Shown here: piece after piece, positions 26,771 to 34,642 of the stretch
How the letters are laid out: each line of letters begins with the position of its first letter
Position numbering within the stretch: the stretch's first letter is position 1
Assembly (NCBI GenBank): GCA_945865755.1
Contig: CAMBFS010000010.1
Location: 1 to 39,985 of the forward strand
Direction of reading: 5' to 3'
Origin: Klebsiella pneumoniae
Lineage (GTDB): Bacteria; Desulfobacterota; Binatia; Bin18
DNA: 39,985 nt
Translations under genes and position numbers: made by a program
Notes under the pieces: generated by a model
What the model was told of the DNA's origin: nothing
The model's database searches: none
What the model saw: only the letters and a program-made list of their open reading frames with translations

Positions 26771-27421
26771 TTGATTTCTTCTGCCATCCTCAATCTCCCC
26801 AACTTGATCACGATGCTGCGGATTGGCGCGATTCCGCTGTTTCTCATCTTGTTGACCGATAAAGAGTATACCAACGCCCTGATCGTCTTCGCGATCGCGG
26901 CGGCGACGGACTCTCTGGATGGCGGGATCGCGCGGCTCACCAACTCGCGCACCGTGTTGGGCTCGTACATTGATCCGCTGGCCGACAAGCTCCTCCTCGT
27001 GAGCTCATTCTTGATTTTGACCTACCTGGGATTCATTCCGCACTGGCTGGCCATTCTGGTCATCAGTCGAGATGTGATTATCCTTGGCGGGTTTCTGGTC
27101 TTATTTATGATTACCGGACGGTCCATTGTGATCCGTCCGACCTTTGTGGGTAAAGCGAGTACGTTTTGCCAGTTACTGGTGGTCACGCAAACGTTGGTGG
27201 CCTTACATAATCCGCAGTGGCGCATTCCGTGGTTATGGGGATCAACGCTAACGGTGGCTGGGGCAGCCACCGTGGTGTCGGGGTTGCAATACCTTGTGCG
27301 TGCGGTGCAGTGGGCGAACCTGCAATATGAAGAGCCACCGCTCGAATTGCCGGAGCAAGAAGCCCACCGCGACGGCCAGTCAGAGGAACGGCCAGAAGAA
27401 CGACGGCGCCATTCCGCCTAG
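26771..27421 (+). CDS. pgsA: CDP-diacylglycerol-glycerol-3-phosphate phosphatidyltransferase
   Basis: This integral-membrane CDP-alcohol phosphatidyltransferase makes phosphatidylglycerol phosphate. The family motif D-x2-D-G-x2-A-R-x8-G-x3-D-x3-D is complete (D47, D50, D68, D72), in DSLDGGIARL and GSYIDPLADK. Hydrophobic helices surround it (GAIPLFLILL, LLVSSFLILTYLGF, VIILGGFLVLFM), and the tail is charged. The start is TTG at 26771; there is no clear ribosome binding site and no in-frame ATG until residue 15, so the start is uncertain. It follows hflX by 33 bp and precedes further lipid genes. Confidence 0.86.
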   Translation: MISSAILNLPNLITMLRIGAIPLFLILLTDKEYTNALIVFAIAAATDSLDGGIARLTNSRTVLGSYIDPLADKLLLVSSFLILTYLGFIPHWLAILVISRDVIILGGFLVLFMITGRSIVIRPTFVGKASTFCQLLVVTQTLVALHNPQWRIPWLWGSTLTVAGAATVVSGLQYLVRAVQWANLQYEEPPLELPEQEAHRDGQSEERPEERRRHSA

Positions 27422-27523
27422 CGGCGTGAATTTTTTACTTGAGGGATTCCGACAGGGTTGCTATATGGATGCTGCCTGTTCGGTTCGCGGGACGCGGCGC
27501 GTGCGACGGAAGAAGGGTGGATT

Positions 27524-28300
27524 GTGATTCGGGTGTTTCCTCATATTGAAAATGCCAAGCTGATGAGCTTGTACCACAAAGGGGTGGAAGGGCAGTGGTC
27601 AGCGGCCCAACTTGATTGGGAGCATCCGCTTGGCCTTGATCGCCAAGCGCAACAAGCGCTCGGCCATGTGCTGACGCCGGTCTATCTGGGCGAGCAGACG
27701 GCGATGGTGGGGGCCAGCTCCGTGATTCCCCAGTTCTTCGCCGCCCGCCAGACCGAAGCGCAATTGTATCTTGCCACGTTTCTTCTTGATGAAGCGCGCC
27801 ATTTCGAGATTCTGACTCAGTTCTACCACAAGATGAACCAACGCCCCTTGGAGGTGCGTGATCTGAAGGAAATTTTTCGCTACCAAGCCCGCCTGTTCAA
27901 ATCGCAGGACCGGATCGAATGGCTGTGGGGCATCTTGCTGAGCGACATTTTCGCCCGCCATTTTTATAATACCCTGAAGACGCTCCATCCCGGCTCCCTC
28001 TTCGCGCATATCGCGAGCCGTATCGTGCGAGACGAAGTCCGGCACTTAGCGTTCGCCGAGTTGTTCCTGGGGGAAGTCCTGCAACAACAACCCGAACGCG
28101 CACCGTCTTTTCTGAAGATGCGTGACGATCTGTTGGGGCTGATGAGCGCGATGTCCCGCGGTCTCAAGGACCAATGCGCGACGATTGGATTGGATGGCGT
28201 CCTGTTGATCGCCACGGTCGCGGACGACATCGAGAAAAAAGCGCGCCGGCTCCATCTCCATGAACCAGAGGCCGAGCTGGAGCAGGATGTCGCCGAGTGA
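27524..28300 (+). CDS. ferritin-like diiron (R2/AurF-like) protein
   Basis: This is a 258-residue four-helix protein. Helix motifs YLGEQTAMVGAS, LYLATFLLDEARHFEIL and, later, RIVRDEVRHLAFAELFLGE give two E-x-x-H-type iron ligands (DEARH, DEVRH) plus single acidic residues, the diiron pattern of ribonucleotide-reductase R2-like and AurF-like oxidases. It is shorter than R2 and has no visible radical tyrosine context. It may be a diiron oxygenase acting on a lipid or isoprenoid. The start at 27524 (GTG) was chosen because GAAGGG lies just upstream; the frame extends to 27458 without homology. Its end overlaps the HMG-CoA reductase GTG by 4 bp (GTGA), so the two are coupled. Confidence 0.75.
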   Translation: MIRVFPHIENAKLMSLYHKGVEGQWSAAQLDWEHPLGLDRQAQQALGHVLTPVYLGEQTAMVGASSVIPQFFAARQTEAQLYLATFLLDEARHFEILTQFYHKMNQRPLEVRDLKEIFRYQARLFKSQDRIEWLWGILLSDIFARHFYNTLKTLHPGSLFAHIASRIVRDEVRHLAFAELFLGEVLQQQPERAPSFLKMRDDLLGLMSAMSRGLKDQCATIGLDGVLLIATVADDIEKKARRLHLHEPEAELEQDVAE

Positions 28301-29613
28301 AGACTGACCGCGCCGCGCGTCCTTCCCTGCCGCACTGGCCACGGGCCAATCGTCCCGAGGCCATCACTCAACGACAAGACCACCTGCGTCATCTCGCGCA
28401 TTGGGACGAGTCCCATCATCACGTGCTGTCCTGGCCAGTGGCCGCCGACACGTTAGCCAATTTTCAAGAATGTCTGACTGGTCATACCGTGCTTCCGGTT
28501 GGCGTGGTCGGGCCGCTTTCCATCAATCTCGGTCACTATCAGCTTGATGATGCTGGTGAGGTGCAAGAGCAGGGACGGGATACTGACCAGGTGTTTGTCC
28601 CATTGGCGCATACCGAAGGCGGGCTCTCGGCGTCGGTGCAACGGGGCGTGAGCGCGGTTGCCCTCGCGGGTGGCATTCGCACCACCGTCCTCGCCGATCG
28701 TATGACGCGCGACTCCTGTTTTGTGTTTCAGACCACGGCGGAAGCGGTACAGTTGGCGCGGTGGATCGCCGACAACGGCGCGCGGATGTCCACGTGGCTG
28801 CGTGATCCGGCGAATCCGTTGCGGCACCCGGGAGAAGGGCAGGGGGCGTCAGCGAATCCCGTGTTGCTCAGCGCGCATGCGGTGCTGCGGGGGGTGGATA
28901 CGCATGTCATTGGCCCGATGTGTCATGTGTTGTATCGCTTCACGACGGGTGATGCCTGTGGTCCCAATATGATGACGCGCAATGCGTATGCGTTGAATCA
29001 TCAATTCGTGTTGGCGCGGTTCCCAGCCGAGACCGGCGTCACGCCACTCCACGTCTTTCTCGAAACCAATATGGGGGGCGACAAGAAGCCCAGCTATGCG
29101 TTCTTCCAATTTCCTGGGCATGGCAAGGTCGTGCTCGCGGAAGCGACGATTCCAGCCCCGGTGCTGCGACGAGTCTTGCATGTCACGGCGGATGAAGTCG
29201 TGGCCTTGGAACACACGGGGTTACATGGCGCGCATGCCAGTGGCATGCAGTCGTTCGCCTTTACTCCGGCGTCGGCGGTCGCGGCGATCTTCGCGGCCAC
29301 GGGGCAGGACTTAGGCATGGTGGGAACGAGCAGCATGGCGCAAGCGTCGGCGACACGGGTAGGGGAGGGGATTCATCTGGCGATCCGCTTCTCTGGATTG
29401 GAAGTGGGCACGGTTGGTGGAGGCACCAGCCTGCCGCATGCGCAAGCGTATCTCCAATTGCTGGACTGTCTGGGACCGGGGAAAGTCTATCGTTTCGCGC
29501 AGATCATCGCGGCGACGGCGTTGTGTCTTGAACTGTCAGCGGCGGCGAGCATGGCGACGACGGGCAGCCATAATTTTCTACAAGCGCATTTGGAACATGG
29601 GGGCATGCGGTGA
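28297..29613 (+). CDS. hydroxymethylglutaryl-CoA reductase
   Basis: This 438-residue enzyme reduces HMG-CoA to mevalonate using NAD(P)H. All four catalytic positions can be matched: Glu107 in AHTEGGLSAS, Lys263/Lys264 in GGDKKPSY, Asp338 in GQDLGM, and the C-terminal His431 in QAHLEHG. The cofactor segment RFTTGDACGPNMMT is also present. The protein is divergent from the common bacterial (class II) and archaeal forms. No other mevalonate-pathway gene is in the window, so its product may feed a partial or unusual isoprenoid route. It starts with GTG overlapping the diiron protein gene. It precedes the lipid kinase gene after a palindromic spacer. Confidence 0.86.
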   Translation: MKTDRAARPSLPHWPRANRPEAITQRQDHLRHLAHWDESHHHVLSWPVAADTLANFQECLTGHTVLPVGVVGPLSINLGHYQLDDAGEVQEQGRDTDQVFVPLAHTEGGLSASVQRGVSAVALAGGIRTTVLADRMTRDSCFVFQTTAEAVQLARWIADNGARMSTWLRDPANPLRHPGEGQGASANPVLLSAHAVLRGVDTHVIGPMCHVLYRFTTGDACGPNMMTRNAYALNHQFVLARFPAETGVTPLHVFLETNMGGDKKPSYAFFQFPGHGKVVLAEATIPAPVLRRVLHVTADEVVALEHTGLHGAHASGMQSFAFTPASAVAAIFAATGQDLGMVGTSSMAQASATRVGEGIHLAIRFSGLEVGTVGGGTSLPHAQAYLQLLDCLGPGKVYRFAQIIAATALCLELSAAASMATTGSHNFLQAHLEHGGMR

Positions 29614-29626
29614 AAAAGAAGCGTAT

Positions 29627-29721
29627 GGCGTATGGCTCGTTCGCGATGCGTACTCTATGGCGCATGGTTCTGACCATAAGCCATTTGCTATAAAGCGACC
29701 GCAGGGAGCGAGCCATACGCC
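29627..29721. repeat. TATGGC palindrome before the lipid kinase gene
   Basis: GGCGTATGGCTCG (29627-29639) is perfectly inverted at 29709-29721 (CGAGCCATACGCC), a 13-bp stem around about 70 nt, with additional TATGGC and GCCATA words between. The right arm ends 2 bp before the ATG at 29724, so the start codon of the next gene may be hidden in the structure. No T-run is present. Confidence 0.65.
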
Positions 29722-29723
29722 TT

Positions 29724-30599
29724 ATGAATGCTGTCCGTCTCATCGTGAACCCAGTTTCTGGCCGAGGGCGTGGCGCGCGAGTGGCCGAGCAGGTCAGTCG
29801 CATGTTGCACGACCGTGGCCTCCCGCACGAACTCTGTCTGAGCCAGTCTCCGGCGGACCCCACGGAACTCGCGCGAGAAGCGGTACGCAATCGTGCCGAC
29901 CTTGTGGTTGGCATTGGTGGCGATGGACTCATCAATCAGATCGCCACTGAACTCGTCGGCAGCGAGACCACGCTAGGCATTATTCCCGTGGGCGTCGGGA
30001 ATGATTTCGCTCGCGGCTTAGGGATTCCGCTTGGTGTTGAAGAGGCATGCGCCGTGGTGGCGCAAGGGCGGCAGCAGCGTGTCGATGTGGGCAAGGTCAA
30101 CGAGCGCTACTTCTTCTCGGTCGCGGTGATGGGACTGGCCGCGCAGGTGAACCGTCGGGCCAATCGCTTTCAACGCGCGCGCGTCAGTGCGCTGTATTCG
30201 GCGTTGACCGTTGCTTCGGTCTTGTTGGACACGCCGCAGTCGTTCACGCTGGAGTACGATGGACAGACCCGTCGCTGTTACAGTTGGCTGATTGCCGTGG
30301 CGAACACATGGAGCTGCGGGCGTGGCATGGCCTTAGTGCCAGCGGCGCGTGCGGATGATGGTGTGCTTGATGCGTGTCTGGTCAACGGGATGGGCAAAAT
30401 GGAATTGTTGTACACCTTCCCGCGCGTCTTTCGTGGTCGCCATATTTACCATACGGGGATCGATACCCTGCGGGGACGAACGATGACCATTAGCGCTGAC
30501 ACCGCGTGTGATCTCTACGCCGATGGCGAGCGTATGGGCCCACTGCCAGCGGTGCTGACCGCGGTTCCGCGGGCATTGAAGGTCGTGGTGCCTTTCTAG
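29724..30599 (+). CDS. diacylglycerol kinase family lipid kinase (YegS/DagK-like)
   Basis: This 291-residue soluble lipid kinase carries the signatures LIVNPVSGRGRG near 6-17, VVGIGGDGLINQI near 60-72 (the GGDG nucleotide loop) and IIPVGVGNDFARGLGIP near 84-101. It transfers phosphate from ATP to diacylglycerol or a related lipid alcohol. The second half (RARADDGVLDACLVNGM; DLYADGER with Asp/Glu near the end) fits the DgkB/YegS fold. It sits with pgsA and HMG-CoA reductase, a lipid/isoprenoid neighbourhood. No clear ribosome binding site lies before ATG, only GGGAG about 14 bp upstream. Confidence 0.87.
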   Translation: MNAVRLIVNPVSGRGRGARVAEQVSRMLHDRGLPHELCLSQSPADPTELAREAVRNRADLVVGIGGDGLINQIATELVGSETTLGIIPVGVGNDFARGLGIPLGVEEACAVVAQGRQQRVDVGKVNERYFFSVAVMGLAAQVNRRANRFQRARVSALYSALTVASVLLDTPQSFTLEYDGQTRRCYSWLIAVANTWSCGRGMALVPAARADDGVLDACLVNGMGKMELLYTFPRVFRGRHIYHTGIDTLRGRTMTISADTACDLYADGERMGPLPAVLTAVPRALKVVVPF

Positions 30600-30600
30600 T

Positions 30601-30629
30601 TTGACACGTAGCCTGCTGTAACTCATAAC
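30601..30629 (+). promoter_or_regulatory. possible sigma70-type promoter before the methyltransferase gene
   Basis: TTGACA (30601-30606) is followed after 17 bp by CATAAC (30624-30629). The -10 is weak but the spacing and -35 are ideal. It overlaps the word repeat TCATAAC TCATAAC (about 30622-30635). The predicted message would begin near 30636 and include GAGG before the ATG at 30652. Confidence 0.4.
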
Positions 30630-30651
30630 TCATAACCGAGGTGTGAAGAAA

Positions 30652-31296
30652 ATGGCTTTGCCAGAAACGCCACGAACGATTACCTTTGTTCCAGAGATGT
30701 TCGCGCGGATGGATGACAGCGAAGACACGCTCTTCTACGCCGCGCCGCGTAAAGTCGTGCACATTGATGAACCGGCGATTCGCGCGGCTGGACAGATGAT
30801 CGCGGCGACATTCGCGCCGAACGGTGTCCTGCTCGACCTGATGAGCAGTTGGCGCTCTCATTTGCCGAAGGGCTTTGTCAAACAGAAACTCGTCGGCTTA
30901 GGACTCAACGCCGATGAGATGGCCGACAATCCCGACTTGGATGAATATGTCGTGCACAACGTGAATGCCGACCCACGGCTTCCCTTTGCCGACGCCTCGT
31001 TCGACGGGGTGGTGATTACCGTGTCGATTCAGTACCTCACGCACCCGATCGGGATATTCGCCGAGGTGCGCCGGATACTGAAAGAGGGCGCTCCTTTTCT
31101 GGTGTTGTTCTCGAACCGTATGTTCCCGACAAAAGCGGTGCGCGTGTGGCAATCGCTGCATGATGGCCAACGGGCCAGACTCATCGAAGCGTATTTCCAA
31201 GAGGCCGGAGGATATGAGGAGGTGGTGTTCACCGATGCCAGTCCTCAGACTGGCATTACCGATCCCCTCTACGCGGTGTGCGCGCGGAAGCAATAG
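30652..31296 (+). CDS. class I SAM-dependent methyltransferase
   Basis: This 214-residue protein has a Methyltransf_11-type core. GVLLDLMSSW is a degenerate SAM-binding motif I (the usual D-x-G-x-G is replaced), followed by PLPF-like RLPFADASFDGVVITVSIQYL and an AEVRRILKEGAPFLVLFSNRMF segment (motif III). The substrate is unknown. The start at 30652 (ATG) with GAGG about 10 bp upstream is preferred to GTG at 30643, which overlaps that site. The neighbouring gene on the + strand is the lipid kinase, but a promoter-like sequence separates them. Confidence 0.75.
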   Translation: MALPETPRTITFVPEMFARMDDSEDTLFYAAPRKVVHIDEPAIRAAGQMIAATFAPNGVLLDLMSSWRSHLPKGFVKQKLVGLGLNADEMADNPDLDEYVVHNVNADPRLPFADASFDGVVITVSIQYLTHPIGIFAEVRRILKEGAPFLVLFSNRMFPTKAVRVWQSLHDGQRARLIEAYFQEAGGYEEVVFTDASPQTGITDPLYAVCARKQ

Positions 31297-31414
31297 GGCG
31301 GCAAGGAGACGACGCGCAAATTGACCGCGTGGTAAGGTGTGGCCGACCATTTTGCCGATCCTAGTGCTCATGCGGCAAATGAGGTCGATATTCCTCCTGC
31401 CCTCACTTCATGTG
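31297..31414. other. convergent intergenic gap
   Basis: This gap lies between the methyltransferase end and the opposite-strand VOC gene end. Nothing recognisable was seen, and no strong bidirectional terminator. Confidence 0.3.
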
Positions 31415-31864
31415 CTAATCGACATTCTGCAACAACTCCAACGTCGTCCCATCGGGATCACGGAAGTACACGGCTTTCACTTTATAGTCGTCAGTCTCGA
31501 ACAGTTGTGGAGCGGAATAAAACCGCACCCCGTGCGCGCGCAGTTCCTTATAGGTTTGCTCGATATCCTTCACCCAAAAGGCGACTTCAGTGATACCTGG
31601 ATTCGCCACGCCGGCATAGGGTTCTCCCTTGGCAATGGGCTCAACGAAATGAAGCAACTCAATGGGGGGACTCTTTCTGTCATCCGGGCTGCGGAGATAC
31701 ACCGCGCGCAGTGTGACGTTGTCTTCGCCAATAAGGATGTCGGCTTCCTCTCCCGCGAACGTCACATCGCCAATAACTTTCAAGCCAAGCAGGTCACGAT
31801 AGAAGTGAATCGCCTTGTCCATATCACGAACCGTAATGCCAATATGCGCGACTGCTCCAAGCAT
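31415..31864 (-). CDS. VOC/glyoxalase-family protein
   Basis: This 149-residue vicinal-oxygen-chelate protein begins MLGAVAHIGITVRDMDKAIHFY, contains IELLHFVEPIAKGE and GITEVAFWVKDIEQTYKELRAHGV, and ends FRDPDGTTLELLQNV. The His near the start, Glu/His positions in the middle and the C-terminal Glu (LELL) are the usual metal ligands. It may be a lactoylglutathione lyase, methylmalonyl-CoA epimerase or dioxygenase-like enzyme. An epimerase role would suit the mutase at 4105, but it lies far away and the sequence alone cannot decide. The start at 31864 (MLGAVAH) fits the family. Confidence 0.82.
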   Translation of the reverse strand: MLGAVAHIGITVRDMDKAIHFYRDLLGLKVIGDVTFAGEEADILIGEDNVTLRAVYLRSPDDRKSPPIELLHFVEPIAKGEPYAGVANPGITEVAFWVKDIEQTYKELRAHGVRFYSAPQLFETDDYKVKAVYFRDPDGTTLELLQNVD

Positions 31865-31910
31865 GTGAGTCTCCTTTTCCTTTCTCCGCGTGCGCAGGCT
31901 GACCGCTGTC

Positions 31911-32267
31911 TTACCACGCACTCAGGAATATAAGTTGATTTTCTATTTCCTCAACGGAAACACGGGCGATGATTTTCAATAATCGCCTCATCTGTTCCCC
32001 TACGCTGTAGCGTTGTTGCGCGGCCAGAATGACGCCCGCGTGGCGTTTGCCTTGAGCCAAGTAGTCGGTGTGAAGACGCTGATAATCCCCAACATTAAAA
32101 GAATAGAGCGATCGCCCTTGCGCGGTAGCGAGCTCCAAATGCTCAAGGTCAGCCCGACGGATCATCCGCTGCTCAAGGGCGGTCGTCACGTCCACACCAC
32201 GGATGCGGAGGGCATGAACCACATCCGCATCCATCGTGTCTTCGTCAAAATATAACCGGATCGTCAT
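31911..32267 (-). CDS. DUF5615 PIN-like protein, probable toxin of a DUF433 pair
   Basis: This 118-residue protein begins MTIRLYFDEDTMDADVVHALR, with the acidic D-E-D motif of PIN-like nuclease folds, then DVTTALEQ, HLELATAQGRSLYSFNVGDYQRLH and a variable helical tail. DUF5615 proteins are found paired with DUF433 proteins and have been predicted to form toxin-antitoxin modules. The DUF433 gene directly upstream overlaps it by one base, TGATG, so they are coupled. Confidence 0.75.
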   Translation of the reverse strand: MTIRLYFDEDTMDADVVHALRIRGVDVTTALEQRMIRRADLEHLELATAQGRSLYSFNVGDYQRLHTDYLAQGKRHAGVILAAQQRYSVGEQMRRLLKIIARVSVEEIENQLIFLSAW

Positions 32268-32557
32268 CAGGCGATTTGTCTTTCTTGCGCGTATGCTCGT
32301 TCGAGACGATCCGCTATTGCTTCATCCGCCGTGATGTCGGCCTCAATTTGCTCCTGGTTGGCGTGATAATACGCCAGAGCCGCATGAACTTGCGCTTCGT
32401 TCAGATGCCCATAACGACGCACGATCTCTTCCGGGCCATGGCCCAGCTTGTACCAGATTGCGATACGGTGAACCGAAATGCCCGTTCCGGCAATACACGG
32501 CCGTCCCTGTCGTATGTCAGGGGAGGTCACAATCAGAGAGTCTATATCCGTACTCAT
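32267..32557 (-). CDS. DUF433 protein, probable antitoxin partner
   Basis: This 96-residue protein starts MSTDIDSLIVTSPDIRQGRP and carries CIAGTGISVHRIAIWYKLG, PEEIVRRYGHLNEAQVHAALAYY and EADITADEAIADRLE. This is the DUF433 winged-helix-like pattern (G-R-P-x-I-x-G-T-R-I-x-V). It likely binds DNA and neutralises the DUF5615 partner, with which it overlaps by one base. The start at 32557 was chosen because residues before it do not resemble the family. Confidence 0.78.
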   Translation of the reverse strand: MSTDIDSLIVTSPDIRQGRPCIAGTGISVHRIAIWYKLGHGPEEIVRRYGHLNEAQVHAALAYYHANQEQIEADITADEAIADRLERAYAQERQIA

Positions 32558-32609
32558 ACACACGCTCGTTTCACGACTAGCATCGGGAATCATCTCCACG
32601 CAGTCCTCG

Positions 32610-33023
32610 TCAATCATGCGCTGGCCGACTATCCGGCTTCACCTTGCGCTCCTTGAATAACCACTTGCCGTTCACTTTTTCCATGCGATCTTCGTAGCGC
32701 CCGGAGATCACGAGTTCCGTCTTGTTCTCACTCGCATGGGTCATCAGCAAATAACACTCGCCGGTCGCGTGATTGCCTTCGACATTGACTAAGACATTCA
32801 TCACACAATGTCGCGGTTGGTAGTTGCCCGTCCAGGTACGGTATTTCTCGGTGAACTGTTTCAGCGCTGTCTCGCCCTGCCACCGCCCAAGGATCGGACT
32901 GTCGAACACACCGTCCTCCGTGAAAGTCGCCACCCAATCGTCGTAGCGGCCTGAGTCGATGTACAAACAATATCGTGTGACCAAGTCACGCAGCTCGTCC
33001 TTCTCTTCCAAAATACTCGCCAT
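32610..33023 (-). CDS. SnoaL/NTF2-like protein
   Basis: This 137-residue cone-fold protein contains ELRDLVTRYCLYIDSGRYDDW near 11-31, TFTEDGVFDSPILGRWQGE and NGKWLFKERKVKPD, typical of SnoaL-like ketosteroid-isomerase-fold domains that bind or isomerise small molecules. GAAGGAGC lies a few bases before the ATG. The specific substrate is unknown. It lies downstream (- strand) of the nuclease/PDZ lipoprotein gene by 33 bp and may be co-transcribed with it. Confidence 0.75.
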   Translation of the reverse strand: MASILEEKDELRDLVTRYCLYIDSGRYDDWVATFTEDGVFDSPILGRWQGETALKQFTEKYRTWTGNYQPRHCVMNVLVNVEGNHATGECYLLMTHASENKTELVISGRYEDRMEKVNGKWLFKERKVKPDSRPAHD

Positions 33024-33056
33024 GAGATTGCTCCTTCTTGTTGATGTGGTTGTTTA

Positions 33057-33899
33057 TTATTGATCGTTGAGGCGGAAATCAACCCGCTGTTCTCGCCCAT
33101 CTCGTTGTACCCGCAAAGTCACGGTCGCGCCTTGCTCCTTGCTCAAGTGGTGACGAAACTCCGCGACATCATGCACCGCTTCGCCCTCCACCGCGGTAAT
33201 CACGTCCCCACGTCGCAGAGAGTCCTCTCCCGCGCGCGACTCCGCGCTTGCCACGAGCACCCCACCACGCTCCGGCAAGTCGAAATGGGCCGCGAGTTCG
33301 GTCGTCAGATTCTGAATCGTCACTCCAGAGATCGTCGTGCTCGCCTCGGACTCCGTCACCGCGGCCATTTCCGTGGGTGGCGAGGCATCAAAGAGCGCTT
33401 TGGCCACATAGATCGGTCGGTGAAAGCGCAACGCCAACGCGATCGCGTCACTGGGGCGACTGTCGATGTCGAGGGGGGTCCCTTTCTGCACCAGATGAAT
33501 ATGCGCGTAGTACGTACTGTTCTTGAGTTCACTAACGACGACCTTCTCGAACTCGACACCGACCTGCTCAATGATGGTCTTCATCAGGTCATGCGTCATT
33601 GGCCGTGGCAACACCGCGCCCTCCAGTTGGAGGTGAATGGCTTGCGCCTCGGGCACCCCGACCCAAATAGGGATCGCTTTGGATTTGTCTTTATTCCGGA
33701 GAATAACCACTGGAGAGTTCAGCATGGGATCAAAGCCGACGCCTTGGACTTCGACCTGGATAGTCGCCTCTTCGCGCGCCCGCGAGGTCGCTTGGCACGC
33801 GGTCACCATCGCCACGGACACAGTCACTCCCCAAAGGAGGAGTTTTCTAAAAGAGACAAGTCGGAAGTGTGACGGTCGCGACATGGCGTGAGTACGCAT
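33057..33899 (-). CDS. bifunctional-nuclease-domain (DUF151) lipoprotein with PDZ domain
   Basis: This is a 280-residue protein. A lipoprotein signal (KLLLWGVTVSVAMVTAC with the lipobox T-A-C) puts the mature start at Cys35. Residues about 47-160 are the DUF151/BFN domain: VEVQGVGFDPMLNSPVVILRN, IPIWVGVPEAQAIHLQLEG, and RPSDAIALALR with the conserved acidic site. Residues about 195-278 are a PDZ domain (GGVLVASAESRAGEDSLRRG, DVITAVEGEAV). DUF151 proteins are usually cytosolic; a periplasmic, lipid-anchored version with a PDZ tail is unusual. The start at 33899 has GGAGGG upstream. No nuclease activity is proven here. Confidence 0.8.
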   Translation of the reverse strand: MRTHAMSRPSHFRLVSFRKLLLWGVTVSVAMVTACQATSRAREEATIQVEVQGVGFDPMLNSPVVILRNKDKSKAIPIWVGVPEAQAIHLQLEGAVLPRPMTHDLMKTIIEQVGVEFEKVVVSELKNSTYYAHIHLVQKGTPLDIDSRPSDAIALALRFHRPIYVAKALFDASPPTEMAAVTESEASTTISGVTIQNLTTELAAHFDLPERGGVLVASAESRAGEDSLRRGDVITAVEGEAVHDVAEFRHHLSKEQGATVTLRVQRDGREQRVDFRLNDQ

Positions 33900-33958
33900 A
33901 CATCCCTCCGGTGACGTGATTTGTGGCTAGTCTATTTCCTTTCGCGGAGTCTTACTAG

Positions 33959-33964
33959 TATAAT
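33959..33964 (+). promoter_or_regulatory. TATAAT -10 element at a probable leaderless start
   Basis: A perfect TATAAT (33959-33964) stands 7 bp before the ATG at 33972, so the transcript should start at about the A of the ATG. No ribosome binding site precedes the ATG. No good -35 at 17 bp was found, so the promoter rests on the -10 only. Confidence 0.45.
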
Positions 33965-33971
33965 TCGCGAC

Positions 33972-34544
33972 ATGGAGAAAATGATTGCCCCTGATCGGCT
34001 ACAGCCTTTTTTCCTCGAATGCGCCCGTCGTAGCTTTCACGAACTGGGCCTGCATGACCCACCCATCATCGAATACGTCGCCGATGTCCTCACCACCTTC
34101 GCTCGCTCGGATCAGCTCTATCGTTTCCAGACGCCAAGCGGGAAGCGATTGGAAAGCGTCGTCGAGATACTGAGCACCGCCCTGGCCCCAACGCCCGATA
34201 CGCGGCTCCCCGTCCAACGCGAGCGCGAACTGCGTAAGTACGTGGGCGATTACGCGCTCTTCATGAGTGGACTCTTCCGCACCACGATCGACCGACGTGG
34301 CGTGCTTGATTACTACTTCCAGGAAGGACGGCGTTCCTATTGGAAAGTGTCGGAACTCGATTTGACGCTGTACCAAACCGGCTTCCTCCTGTTTCAAGAG
34401 TTATCGAAGAATTTCGAGTATTATTCCGGCGCCCTTGATTATATGCGGAAGGCGTATTTCACGCCCATGCCTGGCGAGGACCCATTCCACCAGTTCCTGC
34501 GGAACGTCGAAGGCTGGATGAAGGCATCGTTATCCGACAACTAG
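33972..34544 (+). CDS. conserved hypothetical protein
   Basis: This is a 190-residue soluble, largely helical protein: ECARRSFHELGLHDPPIIEYVADVL near the start, FARSDQLYRFQTPSGKRLESV, YVGDYALFMSGLFR and LSKNFEYYSGALDYMRKAY in the second half. I do not recognise a catalytic motif. Similar proteins seem to sit beside RluA-type genes in related genomes, which is recall, not a search. The start at 33972 was chosen because the TATAAT is 7 bp upstream, favouring a leaderless message. Confidence 0.6.
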   Translation: MEKMIAPDRLQPFFLECARRSFHELGLHDPPIIEYVADVLTTFARSDQLYRFQTPSGKRLESVVEILSTALAPTPDTRLPVQRERELRKYVGDYALFMSGLFRTTIDRRGVLDYYFQEGRRSYWKVSELDLTLYQTGFLLFQELSKNFEYYSGALDYMRKAYFTPMPGEDPFHQFLRNVEGWMKASLSDN

Positions 34545-34642
34545 ACTCCCCCGCTGCCGTACCCCTTTCCCACACATGGAAAGTCACCGCAAGCGACACC
34601 TCCCCGCGGCTGGATGCGTTCCTGCAAGCGTGTCTCCCAGCC

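Noticed and set aside
33060..33872. 270-residue + strand frame opposite the DUF151/PDZ gene
   Set aside because: Antisense shadow without a start signal; the - strand protein has a signal peptide and two recognisable domains.
34576..34640. ATG at 34576 as start of the RluA-type gene
   Set aside because: It is in a different frame from the synthase and its frame stops soon.
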